In this document: piece after piece, positions 7,147 through 13,404 of the stretch
Layout of the letters: every line of letters starts with the position of its first letter
Numbering within the stretch: the first letter of the stretch is position 1
Origin: a virus
DNA length: 21,095 nucleotides
Strand: one strand, 5' to 3'
IMG/VR virus record: IMGVR_UViG_3300032006_000113
Span: 1-21,095 of that record
Made by a program: the position numbers and the translations under genes
Notes under the pieces: model-generated
Seen by the model: only the letters and a program-made list of their open reading frames with translations
Databases searched by the model: none
What the model was told of the DNA's origin: nothing

Positions 7147-7330
7147 TCTTGCTCCTCTGTTTGTGGAAAACTGTCTTCTGGTCTTCTGCCTTCGGATACT
7201 TCCACCACTCTACTATATCGCTCAAATTAGTTATCTCCCTCGCCATTGGAATAGCAAAATTGATTACCCAATAGTAACAAACCCAGCCGTATCCAAGTAC
7301 GGCAAGTATAGAAAGTAAATTATATATCAC
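7100..7330 (-). CDS. single-span membrane protein, 76 aa
   Basis: One hydrophobic N-terminal segment (about residues 3-28, LLSILAVLGYGWVCYYWVINF) followed by a charged, Lys/Arg/Glu-rich C-terminal half predicted to be cytoplasmic (SEREVEKIIRKLYRK). Unrecognised. The start is a GTG at 7328-7330, overlapping the end of the MazG gene by 11 bases, and its 3' end overlaps the DUF3310 gene by 47 bases in another frame. Confidence 0.65.
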   Translation of the reverse strand: MIYNLLSILAVLGYGWVCYYWVINFAIPMAREITNLSDIVEWWKYPKAEDQKTVFHKQRSKSEREVEKIIRKLYRK

Positions 7331-7739
7331 CCTCTTGTCTGTTCTCGGAACGAATAGCTTCGAATCCGCCTGGGTATCTTGCTTCCAATTTTCGAATGTT
7401 TTCTTGAATTACTTCATCTGGAGTTATATTTAGTGCATGAACGGCCTGCATCCAATACCACATAATATCTCCTAGTTCTCGAACTGCATGAAAGTGTGTA
7501 TCTTCAGTCATCTCTTTTCCTTGGAACATACACTTCTTAATAATCTCTGAGAACTCGCCGGTTTCGGCTGGAAGGCCGACGGCTGCGGTAAGTAGTTGAG
7601 GCCAGTTTACTTCTGGCTCATCTATTCTTCTCGACATTTTAAGAGTGTCCATTCGTTCAATGAACTTAGTGTGTCTTAGAGTTTCTTCGGAAGTTACCGA
7701 TATTACAAAGGCACGATAATCTTCTAAATCAATACTCAT
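7320..7739 (-). CDS. MazG-like nucleotide pyrophosphohydrolase
   Basis: A 139-residue all-alpha NTP-PPase. The metal-binding ExxE motif is E59-T-G-E62 in LPAETGEFSEIIKK, and the second acidic motif is ELGD at 88-91. Family knowledge: MazG enzymes hydrolyse (d)NTPs to NMPs and pyrophosphate and are common in marine phages, where they are thought to adjust nucleotide pools or ppGpp. The open frame extends upstream, but I chose the ATG at 7737-7739 because GGAG precedes it and the longer frame would cross the promoter at 7765-7793. It leads an operon running towards 5330. Confidence 0.88.
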   Translation of the reverse strand: MSIDLEDYRAFVISVTSEETLRHTKFIERMDTLKMSRRIDEPEVNWPQLLTAAVGLPAETGEFSEIIKKCMFQGKEMTEDTHFHAVRELGDIMWYWMQAVHALNITPDEVIQENIRKLEARYPGGFEAIRSENRQEGDI

Positions 7740-7764
7740 TTGCTTCTCCTCAATTTCAAAAAGT

Positions 7765-7793
7765 ATTATCTCAAAAATCAAGAATTTTGTCAA
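7765..7793 (-). promoter_or_regulatory. sigma-70 promoter for the MazG operon
   Basis: TTGACA at 7793-7788, a 17-bp spacer and GATAAT at 7770-7765 on the minus strand; the upstream tract is AAAAAATACTTC. It lies between the oxygenase stop (7807) and the MazG start. Confidence 0.75.
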
Positions 7794-7806
7794 GAAGTAT
7801 TTTTTG

Positions 7807-8319
7807 TTATCTAAACCAACCTACTAGGGAATGACGTGCTCCGGTGGTCACGGGAGTGATTTGATGCCAGAGTTCTGATTTAAATATTATGAGGGTGCCC
7901 TTTTCTAAGGCACTTTCGGGAAGGGAAGCGGACTTAAACTCTAAATCTCCTCCCTCGTACTCATCGTAGTTGTCTAACTGTACAGTGAAACTTAATCTAC
8001 GAGGTACTTCGGGAGAGTAGTCAGAGTGCCAGCCATAATAGCACCCAGGCATATAGGTACTAAGTTGTATAGGTTCGAGAGCCAATCCAAAGATATCAAA
8101 GAATTCACAGCCTACTTTTGCTACTGTTTGTTCCATCAGTTCAAAAAGGTTATTCCACTTGTCTCCTCTACGTAGCCAACGTACTTCAGAGGATCTAAGC
8201 TTGTCGTCTTCTGCAGATCCAATTAATCCAGCTACTGGTAAATGCTGAGTGTAGCCTTCATACTTTATCAGATTGCAAAGAGCGTCGGGGAAAGCCCCTT
8301 TTTGAACGTATACATCCAC
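7807..8319 (-). CDS. 2OG-Fe(II) oxygenase (prolyl-4-hydroxylase type)
   Basis: A 170-residue double-stranded beta-helix dioxygenase. The iron ligands are H98 and D100 (YGWHSDYSP) and H152 (LWHQITPV); R162 (GARHSLVGW) should bind the 2-oxoglutarate carboxylate. The strand-rich core FTVQLDNYDEYEGGDLEF is typical of the P4Hc subfamily. Such enzymes hydroxylate proteins or modify bases; the substrate is unknown here. The start is a GTG at 8317-8319 sharing one base with the upstream TAG stop, so translation is probably coupled. Common in marine phages. Confidence 0.9.
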   Translation of the reverse strand: MDVYVQKGAFPDALCNLIKYEGYTQHLPVAGLIGSAEDDKLRSSEVRWLRRGDKWNNLFELMEQTVAKVGCEFFDIFGLALEPIQLSTYMPGCYYGWHSDYSPEVPRRLSFTVQLDNYDEYEGGDLEFKSASLPESALEKGTLIIFKSELWHQITPVTTGARHSLVGWFR

Positions 8320-8465
8320 TACTCTTGTGCCATAGAGTTTGTCTTACTATATCTACGAGCGTATTCAATTTCAGAAAGCTTTTCGTCCTCTTCCTGTGGT
8401 TTGCGTCCGCCAAGAATAAGTTTTTTAACTTCTTCGATAAGACCTCTTATTTTCGACTCATCCAT
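8319..8465 (-). CDS. 48-aa hypothetical protein
   Basis: ATG at 8463-8465, with GGAG about 8 bases upstream, running to a TAG that shares a base with the oxygenase start. The product is charged and helical (MDESKIRGLIEEVKKLILGG at the N terminus), with no membrane span. Unrecognised. Its position in the run of overlapping genes is the main support. Confidence 0.65.
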   Translation of the reverse strand: MDESKIRGLIEEVKKLILGGRKPQEEDEKLSEIEYARRYSKTNSMAQE

Positions 8466-8476
8466 ACGAATACTCC

Positions 8477-8794
8477 TTATTTGTCCTTACTTTTGTTGAA
8501 TGCCTGTGCGCCAAAGAACGCTGACACTAAAGCAGCGATGGCAACAAAATAAGTCGGAGCAATATCTCCTATGATTTTAGCGGCGGAATCTAGTCCAAAT
8601 AGTACTGTACAAAAGATACCGAAGGGATAAAGTAACATACCAAAGAGAGAAAACCAAGCCATTCTTCGTTGAGAATCTCTCATTAAGTCTTGATCTTCAA
8701 GCTCCTTTCGCTTGAATTCAATATACATTCTTTTTTCTTCGTCATCAATTATCCCATCCGCGTTTATATCAGCAGGAAGTTTTTCACTCGTCAT
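8477..8794 (-). CDS. EF-hand membrane protein, holin-like
   Basis: A 105-residue protein. Residues 9-20 (DINADGIIDDEE) match a canonical 12-residue EF-hand loop: acidic or Asn ligands at loop positions 1, 3, 5 and 12, Gly at 6 and a hydrophobic residue at 8. A charged helix follows, then two transmembrane segments at about 46-68 (AWFSLFGMLLYPFGIFCTVLFGL) and 79-98. One EF-hand plus two spans next to other lysis-region membrane proteins suggests a holin or holin regulator responsive to divalent cations, but this is inference. The ATG overlaps the previous gene by 11 bases. Confidence 0.75.
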   Translation of the reverse strand: MTSEKLPADINADGIIDDEEKRMYIEFKRKELEDQDLMRDSQRRMAWFSLFGMLLYPFGIFCTVLFGLDSAAKIIGDIAPTYFVAIAALVSAFFGAQAFNKSKDK

Positions 8795-8954
8795 TATCTT
8801 CGCTCTTCACTAGAGTATATACTCCATACGCTAGTGCTGGCCACGCCAATAGCTTTACTATTGGAGCAGCAATGATGACTAATCCAGCCATCAAAATTAA
8901 ACTTATTCCATCTATAGAAGTTCTCTCCTTAATTCTAGCTTTTATCCAATCCAT
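8784..8954 (-). CDS. 56-aa membrane protein of the lysis region
   Basis: ATG at 8952-8954 (CGACTAATGG context) to a TGA at 8784. It has a short basic N terminus (MDWIKARIKERTSIDG) and then a continuous hydrophobic stretch, about 17-48 (ISLILMAGLVIIAAPIVKLL and on), long enough for one or two tight spans, and an acidic tail SEDNDE. Unrecognised, but size, topology and place fit a holin-type or accessory lysis protein. It shares bases with the genes on both sides. Confidence 0.7.
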   Translation of the reverse strand: MDWIKARIKERTSIDGISLILMAGLVIIAAPIVKLLAWPALAYGVYTLVKSEDNDE

Positions 8955-9226
8955 TAGTCGGCTCCTTGTCTTCGCTCTGGAACTAAATTATCCAGTGCGG
9001 CTTCGAGTATTTCTACTCTATCCTCTAGTCTCTCCATTCTTAGGGCTAAGTTAGGATATGCTTTCTTCCACTTCTCTTCTTTTTGCAATACTTCCCAGTC
9101 TAATTTATCAAGAGTATCGTTTAGTTTCATTTGAAACCATATGCCTAATTTGGTATTTTGCCACCAGCTATAAAAGCTACTACCTACTATAGATCCTAAG
9201 ATTGACTTGAGAAGGAAGAGGTACAT
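8954..9226 (-). CDS. small membrane-anchored coiled-coil protein, 90 aa
   Basis: An N-terminal hydrophobic segment (about 2-22, YLFLLKSILGSIVGSSFYSWW) is followed by an amphipathic, heptad-like C-terminal region (about 40-83, with MERLEDRVEILEAALDNLV). Unrecognised. Its start follows the stop of the upstream gene directly (TAA then ATG), and its stop adjoins the next ATG. It may be part of the lysis cassette or another envelope-associated factor. Confidence 0.7.
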   Translation of the reverse strand: MYLFLLKSILGSIVGSSFYSWWQNTKLGIWFQMKLNDTLDKLDWEVLQKEEKWKKAYPNLALRMERLEDRVEILEAALDNLVPERRQGAD

Positions 9227-9682
9227 TTAGATGCCCACCAAATCGGCACGAAGGGCTCTCCCTTCTTCTGTACTAAGAAAGGATGAGGCACGAAGGAGCC
9301 TTTCTTTCTTGTCTTGTTCCCTATAAAACTCTTGACTTTCTTCCCATGTTCCAAATCTTTGCTCCTCATATATCCAAAATTTTGCATTGTATGCACTATG
9401 TCTTTGCATCTTTTTTAAAGCCTCCATGTTTTGATCTTCTACTGCCCAACGATCATTTTCATAAGCATGAGCAGAGCAAGGTCCCACTTTTACTGGTTGG
9501 TCTTCTCCTTCGCCATACCAGTTCCATCTGCCGTTTGGCATGGCCTCGTCATAGTGTTCTCCAGTATTCCCGTTTTGTCCAATGACATCCATTCTACTTT
9601 TTTTCTTCACTTTCTCGTCTCCGTACCTAAATAACCAGGGCTCTGCTTGTTGTTGTTGCTTTATTTTTTCTTCTAACTTCAT
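9227..9682 (-). CDS. hypothetical protein, 151 aa
   Basis: A charged, soluble protein, rich in Trp, Tyr, Glu and Gln. The N terminus is a Gln/Lys-rich helix (EEKIKQQQQAEPWLFRYGDE); the middle has NGRWNWYGEGEDQP. No known domain is recognised. An upstream ATG at 9700 is in frame, but I chose 9680-9682 because AGAGGA sits 5 bases before it. It begins just after the o-spanin gene (the start codon abuts its TAA). Confidence 0.7.
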   Translation of the reverse strand: MKLEEKIKQQQQAEPWLFRYGDEKVKKKSRMDVIGQNGNTGEHYDEAMPNGRWNWYGEGEDQPVKVGPCSAHAYENDRWAVEDQNMEALKKMQRHSAYNAKFWIYEEQRFGTWEESQEFYREQDKKERLLRASSFLSTEEGRALRADLVGI

Positions 9683-9683
9683 C

Positions 9684-10208
9684 TTAGTCCTCTGCTTCAT
9701 CTCGATTAAATACTCCTTTGACTCGCCCCATAAAGGAGGAGGGGCCTTCCTCTTCTTGAATCTCGGTAGTTTCTTCTAATTGTTCCGCACGTAATTCTTC
9801 ACTTTTCTCTTCTGTGGTCTTCGGCGCTGTCATTTTCTCATAGTACACAATTATCTCGTTCTGTTGCAGAACGTAGCGCCTTATTTCTTGTAGGTTGTAG
9901 GACATCTTCTCGTAGTCCTGTGGAGTAAATGCAAAGAATACAGGTTCATCACTTTGTATCTTTCGCACTTTTTCTAAAAATTCTTGTAGGTTGGAGGAGT
10001 TGACCACAAACCACTCGGGTCTCTCCAGTTTGATTTCTTTTGGGCGTTCTGGCTGTGCTATCTCAATTTCAATAGGTTTTGTTTTGATTAGTACCTCTGT
10101 AACAGGCGTACTAGCACATCCTCCTAATAGGAGCAGAATTATAAACATGCATATAACTATTCCTAGATAAGCTCTTGCTAGTCTATTCTTGAACCATCTT
10201 CGTATCAT
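9684..10208 (-). CDS. o-spanin, Rz1-like outer-membrane lipoprotein
   Basis: A 174-residue protein with an N-terminal signal segment (about 12-30) ending in a lipobox LLGGC; C31 would be the lipidated residue. A Pro/Lys/Glu-rich linker (PIEIEIAQPERPKEIKLERP) follows, then a helical region with FFAFTPQDYEKMSYNLQEIR, and a charged tail. It starts inside the 3' end of the i-spanin gene (26-base overlap), the usual Rz/Rz1 arrangement. In spanin systems the lipoprotein contacts the inner-membrane partner and fuses inner and outer membranes in the last step of lysis. It is longer than lambda Rz1, as is common in separated or large-phage o-spanins. Confidence 0.85.
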   Translation of the reverse strand: MIRRWFKNRLARAYLGIVICMFIILLLLGGCASTPVTEVLIKTKPIEIEIAQPERPKEIKLERPEWFVVNSSNLQEFLEKVRKIQSDEPVFFAFTPQDYEKMSYNLQEIRRYVLQQNEIIVYYEKMTAPKTTEEKSEELRAEQLEETTEIQEEEGPSSFMGRVKGVFNRDEAED

Positions 10209-10557
10209 TTTCTATCACCGTAAATATTTCATCTGTCCTTTTATTAGCCCGTGTTTCGATCATTCCGGGCTTTGCGCGCGCAAGGCGCGTAAGGTCGTGG
10301 TCTTTAAAAATCTTTAAGTAATCTTTCATCTGAGCTTCTACTACAGCAGCTCTGTCATTCATCTCAATTAAAGATTCTTCTTGTAGTTTCATTACTTCTA
10401 ACTGCCTTTCCATAGCAGCTCTTTGCTCTTGAAATTTGACTTCCAAGGCGGCCTTTTCGTTAGCCATTGATTGCATCCGATTCATAGTATCGGTATACAT
10501 CTTAAAGCCAAGGCCGCCAAGGGAGCCTAAAAGAGCGATTATAAATATGTACTGCAT
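10183..10557 (-). CDS. i-spanin, Rz-like inner-membrane protein
   Basis: 124 residues: one N-terminal transmembrane span (about 3-20, YIFIIALLGSLGGLGFKMYT) followed by a long periplasmic coiled coil (about 25-75, NEKAALEVKFQEQRAAMERQ onwards), the standard i-spanin design. An upstream in-frame GTG exists, but the ATG at 10555-10557 has GGAGG about 10 bases upstream and overlaps the endolysin TAA by one base (TAATG). With the overlapping o-spanin and the endolysin just upstream, the assignment is firm even without sequence identity to lambda Rz. Confidence 0.85.
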   Translation of the reverse strand: MQYIFIIALLGSLGGLGFKMYTDTMNRMQSMANEKAALEVKFQEQRAAMERQLEVMKLQEESLIEMNDRAAVVEAQMKDYLKIFKDHDLTRLARAKPGMIETRANKRTDEIFTVIENDTKMVQE

Positions 10558-11015
10558 TAAGCTTCTACCTCCAAATAGTCCTTCCACTGTTCACCTTTAA
10601 ATAAAAGAGCTTCAGCATTTCTTCTTCTTGTTAGTCCTAGCAAAGGTTGCCCTCCTGCTTTGTCCCATCTTTTCATTTGGAAAGGTACTTCCTTAAACTC
10701 TCCAGCGTTTAATTTTTTTAGCATTGTACTGGAGCTAAGGTTGGTTGGTCCCAGATTATAGACCCAACATACTAAAGCATCAAACTCATGCTGTTGTAGC
10801 ATGGGAACTACTTTATCTGTTATATAACCTTCGTACTCTGGTAATTCATCTATAAGCATCTTTTCGGCCTCGCTCTGAGTTATCTCTAGCCCTTCATATA
10901 TTCCTTTTGTGTGCCCATATCCTATTGTCCACACACCTACGGAATCTTGATAAGCTTTCAGCTCACAACCTTCAAAATGTTTTAATAGTTCAATACCAGT
11001 TTTGCTTAATTGCAT
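10557..11015 (-). CDS. endolysin, GH24 lysozyme (muramidase)
   Basis: A 152-residue phage lysozyme. The catalytic triad with T4/P22 spacing is visible: E15 (HFEGCELKAY), D24 (YQDSVGVWTIGYGHT) and T30 in the same segment. The C-terminal lobe has CWVYNLGPTNLSSSTMLKKL and GLTRRRNAEALLF, the GLxxRRxAE signature. It hydrolyses the MurNAc-GlcNAc bond of peptidoglycan. There is no obvious signal-anchor at the N terminus, so release should depend on a holin. It has a good AAGGAG-type ribosome-binding site, and the operon order is candidate holin, endolysin, i-spanin, o-spanin. Confidence 0.95.
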   Translation of the reverse strand: MQLSKTGIELLKHFEGCELKAYQDSVGVWTIGYGHTKGIYEGLEITQSEAEKMLIDELPEYEGYITDKVVPMLQQHEFDALVCWVYNLGPTNLSSSTMLKKLNAGEFKEVPFQMKRWDKAGGQPLLGLTRRRNAEALLFKGEQWKDYLEVEA

Positions 11016-11027
11016 AATATTTACTCC

Positions 11028-11243
11028 TTAGTTCGTTAATGCAATAACAGCATATAACGGAGCCGCAAGGGCGGCTAGCAAAGCCCCTATGACAGGAATT
11101 GCATCTCCATTCCATAAGTCTTGTAGCTTCTTCTTTATCTTATCTACGAGACCCCCGAAAACCGACTGTTGCCTTTTTAGTACATCTAAAGGGTCAACAC
11201 CAGCTATCCAAGAGTCCCTCCACATATCGGGATCTATTGTCAT
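11028..11243 (-). CDS. candidate holin, 71 aa
   Basis: A 71-residue protein whose N-terminal two thirds are amphipathic and charged (DVLKRQQSVFGGLVDKIKKKL) and whose C-terminal quarter (about 49-69, AIPVIGALLAALAAPLYAVIA) is one hydrophobic span. It starts with ATG after AGGAG and ends 12 bases before the endolysin start, the usual holin place. A single C-terminal span is less typical than 2-3 spans, so it may be a pinholin, an antiholin or a C-tail-anchored factor. The EF-hand protein at 8477-8794 is an alternative holin. Confidence 0.6.
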   Translation of the reverse strand: MTIDPDMWRDSWIAGVDPLDVLKRQQSVFGGLVDKIKKKLQDLWNGDAIPVIGALLAALAAPLYAVIALTN

Positions 11244-11261
11244 TTTTCACTTCTCCTAAAG

Positions 11262-11296
11262 CGAAAAAGGCCCTACGTAACCAAACGCAGAGCCTT
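11262..11296 (-). terminator. intrinsic terminator after hsp20
   Basis: A 12-bp stem on the minus strand (AAGGCTCTGCGT with ACGTAGGGCCTT, including G-U pairs) around the loop TTGGTT, then TTTTTCG. It lies 25 bases after the hsp20 stop and separates it from the lysis operon. Confidence 0.9.
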
Positions 11297-11320
11297 CTTT
11301 TTGCCTGATAAGTTATTAAC

Positions 11321-11749
11321 TTATTCTATTTCTATAACTTGGGGCTGTAGTTCATCAGGCATATTCAATATTAGTTCGATTGTTAGTAAACCATCTTCTA
11401 GTTTCGCAGTTGATATTTCCAAATGCTCTGCTAGTCGAAAGTCTCTAGTGAAAGATTTTCCACTTATTCCCTTATGAACATAAGACTCTTCGTTCTCTGT
11501 TTTTGGTCTCTCACCTTTGATAAAAAGGCTACTGTCACTTCTAGAGTAATCTATATGTATCCATTCCTTCTTCCAACCAGGAAGGGCCATTTCAAGGATA
11601 TAATCTTGACCATTCTTGGATCTAATATTATATCTTGGGTACTCTGTAGTGTTGAATTTAGCAACATTCTTCAGGTGTTGCTCAATGTGGTCGAAACCGA
11701 GCCACATACGGTTGAACGTATCGTTCGTCAGTGCTTGCACTGTAGTCAT
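11321..11749 (-). CDS. hsp20: small heat-shock protein (Hsp20/IbpA family)
   Basis: A 142-residue alpha-crystallin-domain protein. Landmarks: YPRYNIRSKNGQDYILEMAL at about 38-57 (start of the domain), GWKKEWIHIDYS, LFIKGER, YVHKGISGKSFTRDFRLAEH with the long loop strand, and the C-terminal AKLEDGLLTIEL motif. The tail has VIEIE rather than a clear IxI (the I-E-I may serve). Such proteins are ATP-independent holdases. Hsp20 homologues are common in marine T4-like phages. The gene is monocistronic with its own consensus promoter, a ~200-base structured leader and a strong terminator, which implies independent regulation and high expression. Confidence 0.92.
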   Translation of the reverse strand: MTTVQALTNDTFNRMWLGFDHIEQHLKNVAKFNTTEYPRYNIRSKNGQDYILEMALPGWKKEWIHIDYSRSDSSLFIKGERPKTENEESYVHKGISGKSFTRDFRLAEHLEISTAKLEDGLLTIELILNMPDELQPQVIEIE

Positions 11750-11763
11750 TTTCTTCTCCTATA

Positions 11764-11940
11764 AGCTCCCTTTCGGAAAGCTAATTGTGATCCTTTCGGA
11801 ATCACGGGGTTTAAAAGTGGCGTAGATACCCATATAAATAACCGTCGTCGTTGGAGTGTAACGGTTAATTATGACCTGCCCTCCCAATTAGGAGTTACCC
11901 TAATTCACTTACGCCTGCACGAATGGAAAACGATTTCCCA
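11764..11940 (-). promoter_or_regulatory. structured 5' leader of hsp20
   Basis: Between the promoter and the hsp20 ribosome-binding site (AGGAG) the minus-strand RNA can form a series of hairpins: TGGGAAA/TTTTCCA (11924-11940), AATTAGGG/TCCTAATT with loop TAAC (11886-11905, closed by a minus-strand G-U), AACCGT/ACGGTT (11840-11866), and two near-identical 19-base hairpins at 11787-11805 and 11764-11782. The last pair have unrelated outer stems but the same core TTCCGAAAGG, separated by four bases. The conserved loops with changing stems argue for a folded RNA. Function (thermosensing, protein binding, stability) is unknown. Confidence 0.55.
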
Positions 11941-11952
11941 CTCAATGCCAAT

Positions 11953-11981
11953 ATTATACAGGGTTTACATGCAAAAGTCAA
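11953..11981 (-). promoter_or_regulatory. consensus sigma-70 promoter of hsp20
   Basis: TTGACT at 11981-11976, a 17-bp spacer and perfect TATAAT at 11958-11953, preceded by AAAAATAGTTC. It is divergent from the plus-strand promoter at 12039; the two -35 boxes are about 57 bases apart. Confidence 0.88.
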
Positions 11982-12038
11982 GAACTATTTTTAACGTGGT
12001 AATATACGTATTATTTAAGGCATAGTCAAAAAAATATC

Positions 12039-12068
12039 TTGACATTTATACGTCAGCTGTATTATAAT
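12039..12068 (+). promoter_or_regulatory. sigma-70 promoter of the plus-strand operon
   Basis: TTGACA (12039-12044), an 18-bp spacer and TATAAT (12063-12068), preceded by AAAAAAATATC. It is the only strong promoter with a visible plus-strand operon behind it. Confidence 0.88.
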
Positions 12069-12097
12069 ACACACATACTCGATAAAAGTAAAGCAAA

Positions 12098-12259
12098 ATG
12101 CGTTGGACACACGAAGAAAGGACTTGGTTAAAGGATAACTACTATTTATTACCAGTAGAACAGTGCGCAGAACATCTAGGACGCACCCCCAACGCAATAA
12201 GACTTCAAGTTCAATACTTGAGAAAGCGTGGATGGAAATTTTCTCGTCCACCTAAATGA
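12098..12259 (+). CDS. 53-aa HTH/SANT-like protein
   Basis: ATG at 12098 about 30 bases after the -10 box. The product is a compact three-helix module: MRWTHEERTWLKDNYYLLPV, then EQCAEHLGRTPNAIRLQVQYL, then a basic tail (RKRGWKFSRPPK). The pattern W-x-x-x-E/D ... A-x-x-L-G-R-T-x-x-A-I is that of Myb/SANT-like phage DNA-binding proteins and resembles half a module of the larger family elsewhere in the window. The ribosome-binding site is weak (AAAG). As first gene of the opposite-strand operon it could be a regulator. Confidence 0.75.
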   Translation: MRWTHEERTWLKDNYYLLPVEQCAEHLGRTPNAIRLQVQYLRKRGWKFSRPPK

Positions 12260-12266
12260 GAAGTTA

Positions 12267-12530
12267 ATGAGTAATGTTATAGAATTTACAGGCGAATATT
12301 ACACACGCCAGAAAAGATCACAAGAGTTTGCCGATGCGCTGGCTCTTCAGTTTGTAGAATATGCACAAGAACATTTAGATATGGATGTTCAAAATCAACA
12401 ATTTATGTACGACATGGCCTGGGTCATGAAGTTCACGGAAGTATTAGTCGACAACCAGCTAGGAGTAGCAAATCGACTAGCAAAATATATGGAAAGTATA
12501 AAAGCAGGTGAAAGTGGAAGTAAAAAATAA
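12267..12530 (+). CDS. hypothetical protein, 87 aa
   Basis: An 87-residue, mostly helical soluble protein (SNVIEFTGEYYTRQKRSQEF, then ALQFVEYAQEHLDMDV and MAWVMKFTEVLVDNQLGV). Unrecognised. I chose the ATG at 12267, seven bases after the upstream stop, with GAGAAG as ribosome-binding site; the longer frame would overlap the HTH-like gene. Its 3' end overlaps the bS21 gene by 23 bases. Confidence 0.75.
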   Translation: MSNVIEFTGEYYTRQKRSQEFADALALQFVEYAQEHLDMDVQNQQFMYDMAWVMKFTEVLVDNQLGVANRLAKYMESIKAGESGSKK

Positions 12531-12714
12531 TAATATAGATAGGGCATTATCCAAGTTTAAGAGAAAGGTAGAAGAGGATGGAAAACTTCAACTAATAAGA
12601 TCAAGAACTCATTATGAGAAGCCTTCAGCAAAGCGTAGGCGTCAGAAAATGGAGGGCACTTTGCGCTCTAAGAAACGTCAACAGATGAGGGATGCACCAC
12701 CTAGGAGGAAGTAG
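12508..12714 (+). CDS. rpsU: phage-encoded ribosomal protein bS21 homologue
   Basis: 68 residues matching the bS21 pattern: VEVKNNNIDRALSKFKRKVE (the N-terminal strand/helix with K-x-F-K-R), then HYEKPSAKRRRQKMEG (the diagnostic YEKPS-x-KR-R motif), then a Lys/Arg-rich C-terminal helix. bS21 binds the small subunit near the anti-Shine-Dalgarno region and affects initiation; phage homologues are known in some marine and huge phages and are thought to replace the host copy. The start is a GTG at 12508 or 12514; the second has AGGTGA upstream. The gene overlaps both neighbours, consistent with coupled translation. Confidence 0.88.
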   Translation: MKVEVKNNNIDRALSKFKRKVEEDGKLQLIRSRTHYEKPSAKRRRQKMEGTLRSKKRQQMRDAPPRRK

Positions 12715-12898
12715 TATCAGAGCGTATAAGTATTATCGGGCACAGGGATTCCCAAGGAAAGAACCCCGTAAAGAGTCTAAAAAGAACATACCACTAGAAA
12801 ATGTATCCTTATTGGAGTTGTATCCAAGGATAGATCTGTGCCCAGAAGAACTCCAAGCACAGTATATGGATTTACTCTTCGCCTCTGTGGGCAACTGA
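12692..12898 (+). CDS. hypothetical protein, 68 aa
   Basis: An ATG at 12692 inside the 3' end of bS21, product basic at the N terminus (AYKYYRAQGFPRKEPRKESK) and acidic at the C terminus (LYPRIDLCPEELQAQYMDLL). Unrecognised. Support: good size, position in the operon and protein-like composition. The ribosome-binding site is unclear. Its 3' end overlaps the convergent minus-strand gene by 27 bases, and no terminator is seen, so transcripts from both sides collide here. Confidence 0.6.
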   Translation: MHHLGGSSIRAYKYYRAQGFPRKEPRKESKKNIPLENVSLLELYPRIDLCPEELQAQYMDLLFASVGN

Positions 12899-13087
12899 CT
12901 TTAGATCGTAATCTATTACACAATCATCGGCCCAGTACTCTGCCATACTTTCATTACTGAAAGAACGCACACTGACCTCTTCTCCGTTCTCGTAAGTTCT
13001 TACGACGAATACTCCTTTCTCTTCGTAAAATACTTTCGCTTCGAACTCTCTGTCGTCGCTGTAATAGTTATGCAACTCTGTGCTCAC
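12872..13087 (-). CDS. hypothetical protein, 71 aa
   Basis: A compact acidic protein, beta-rich by eye (EFEAKVFYEEKGVFVVRTYE, then EEVSVRSFSNESMAEYWADD). Unrecognised. The start is a GTG at 13085-13087 with GGAGG about 6 bases upstream. It overlaps the lipoprotein gene by 20 bases and the convergent plus-strand gene by 27. Confidence 0.75.
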   Translation of the reverse strand: MSTELHNYYSDDREFEAKVFYEEKGVFVVRTYENGEEVSVRSFSNESMAEYWADDCVIDYDLKSVAHRGEE

Positions 13088-13268
13088 TGAATCCTCCTTC
13101 TATCTGCATACATCTGCACTCCATGTCAAAGGGGCTCCACCCTTCACAATATTTAATCTCTCTGTATTTGTCACAAGTAATCGGATATTCGAAATCCTCC
13201 GGTACATTCGTTGTAATACTACAACTAGTGGCTAATAGCAGAAAAAGAGCGATGAATCCTCGCAACAT
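13068..13268 (-). CDS. small lipoprotein, 66 aa
   Basis: An N-terminal signal segment (MLRGFIALFLLLATSC) ends in a lipobox LATSC, so C16 should be lipidated. The mature part has four further cysteines (C33, C41, C51, C53), suggesting disulfides in the periplasm. Unrecognised; small phage lipoproteins can block receptor sites (as T5 Llp does), which is only a possibility here. ATG with GGAGG about 7 bases upstream. Confidence 0.75.
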   Translation of the reverse strand: MLRGFIALFLLLATSCSITTNVPEDFEYPITCDKYREIKYCEGWSPFDMECRCMQIEGGFSEHRVA

Positions 13269-13404
13269 ATCTTTCCTCCAAATAGTTTCTATACTGTACT
13301 ATATACTCCTCATAGGACAGTAATTTCTCGCCACCAAGTGGCTGTTGATGTTCGTCACAGTAATCTAACCACATTCTGTGACAAAAGCTTTCATATGGTG
13401 TCAT
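13225..13404 (-). CDS. hypothetical protein, 59 aa
   Basis: ATG at 13402-13404 with GGGAG 9 bases upstream. The product (MTPYESFCHRMWLDYCDEHQ, then LLSYEEYIVQYRNYLEERY) is acidic and aromatic-rich, predicted soluble. Unrecognised. Its end overlaps the lipoprotein start by 44 bases in another frame and carries that gene's ribosome-binding site. Its ATG overlaps the TGA of the short frame upstream (ATGA). Confidence 0.7.
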   Translation of the reverse strand: MTPYESFCHRMWLDYCDEHQQPLGGEKLLSYEEYIVQYRNYLEERYVARIHRSFSAISH

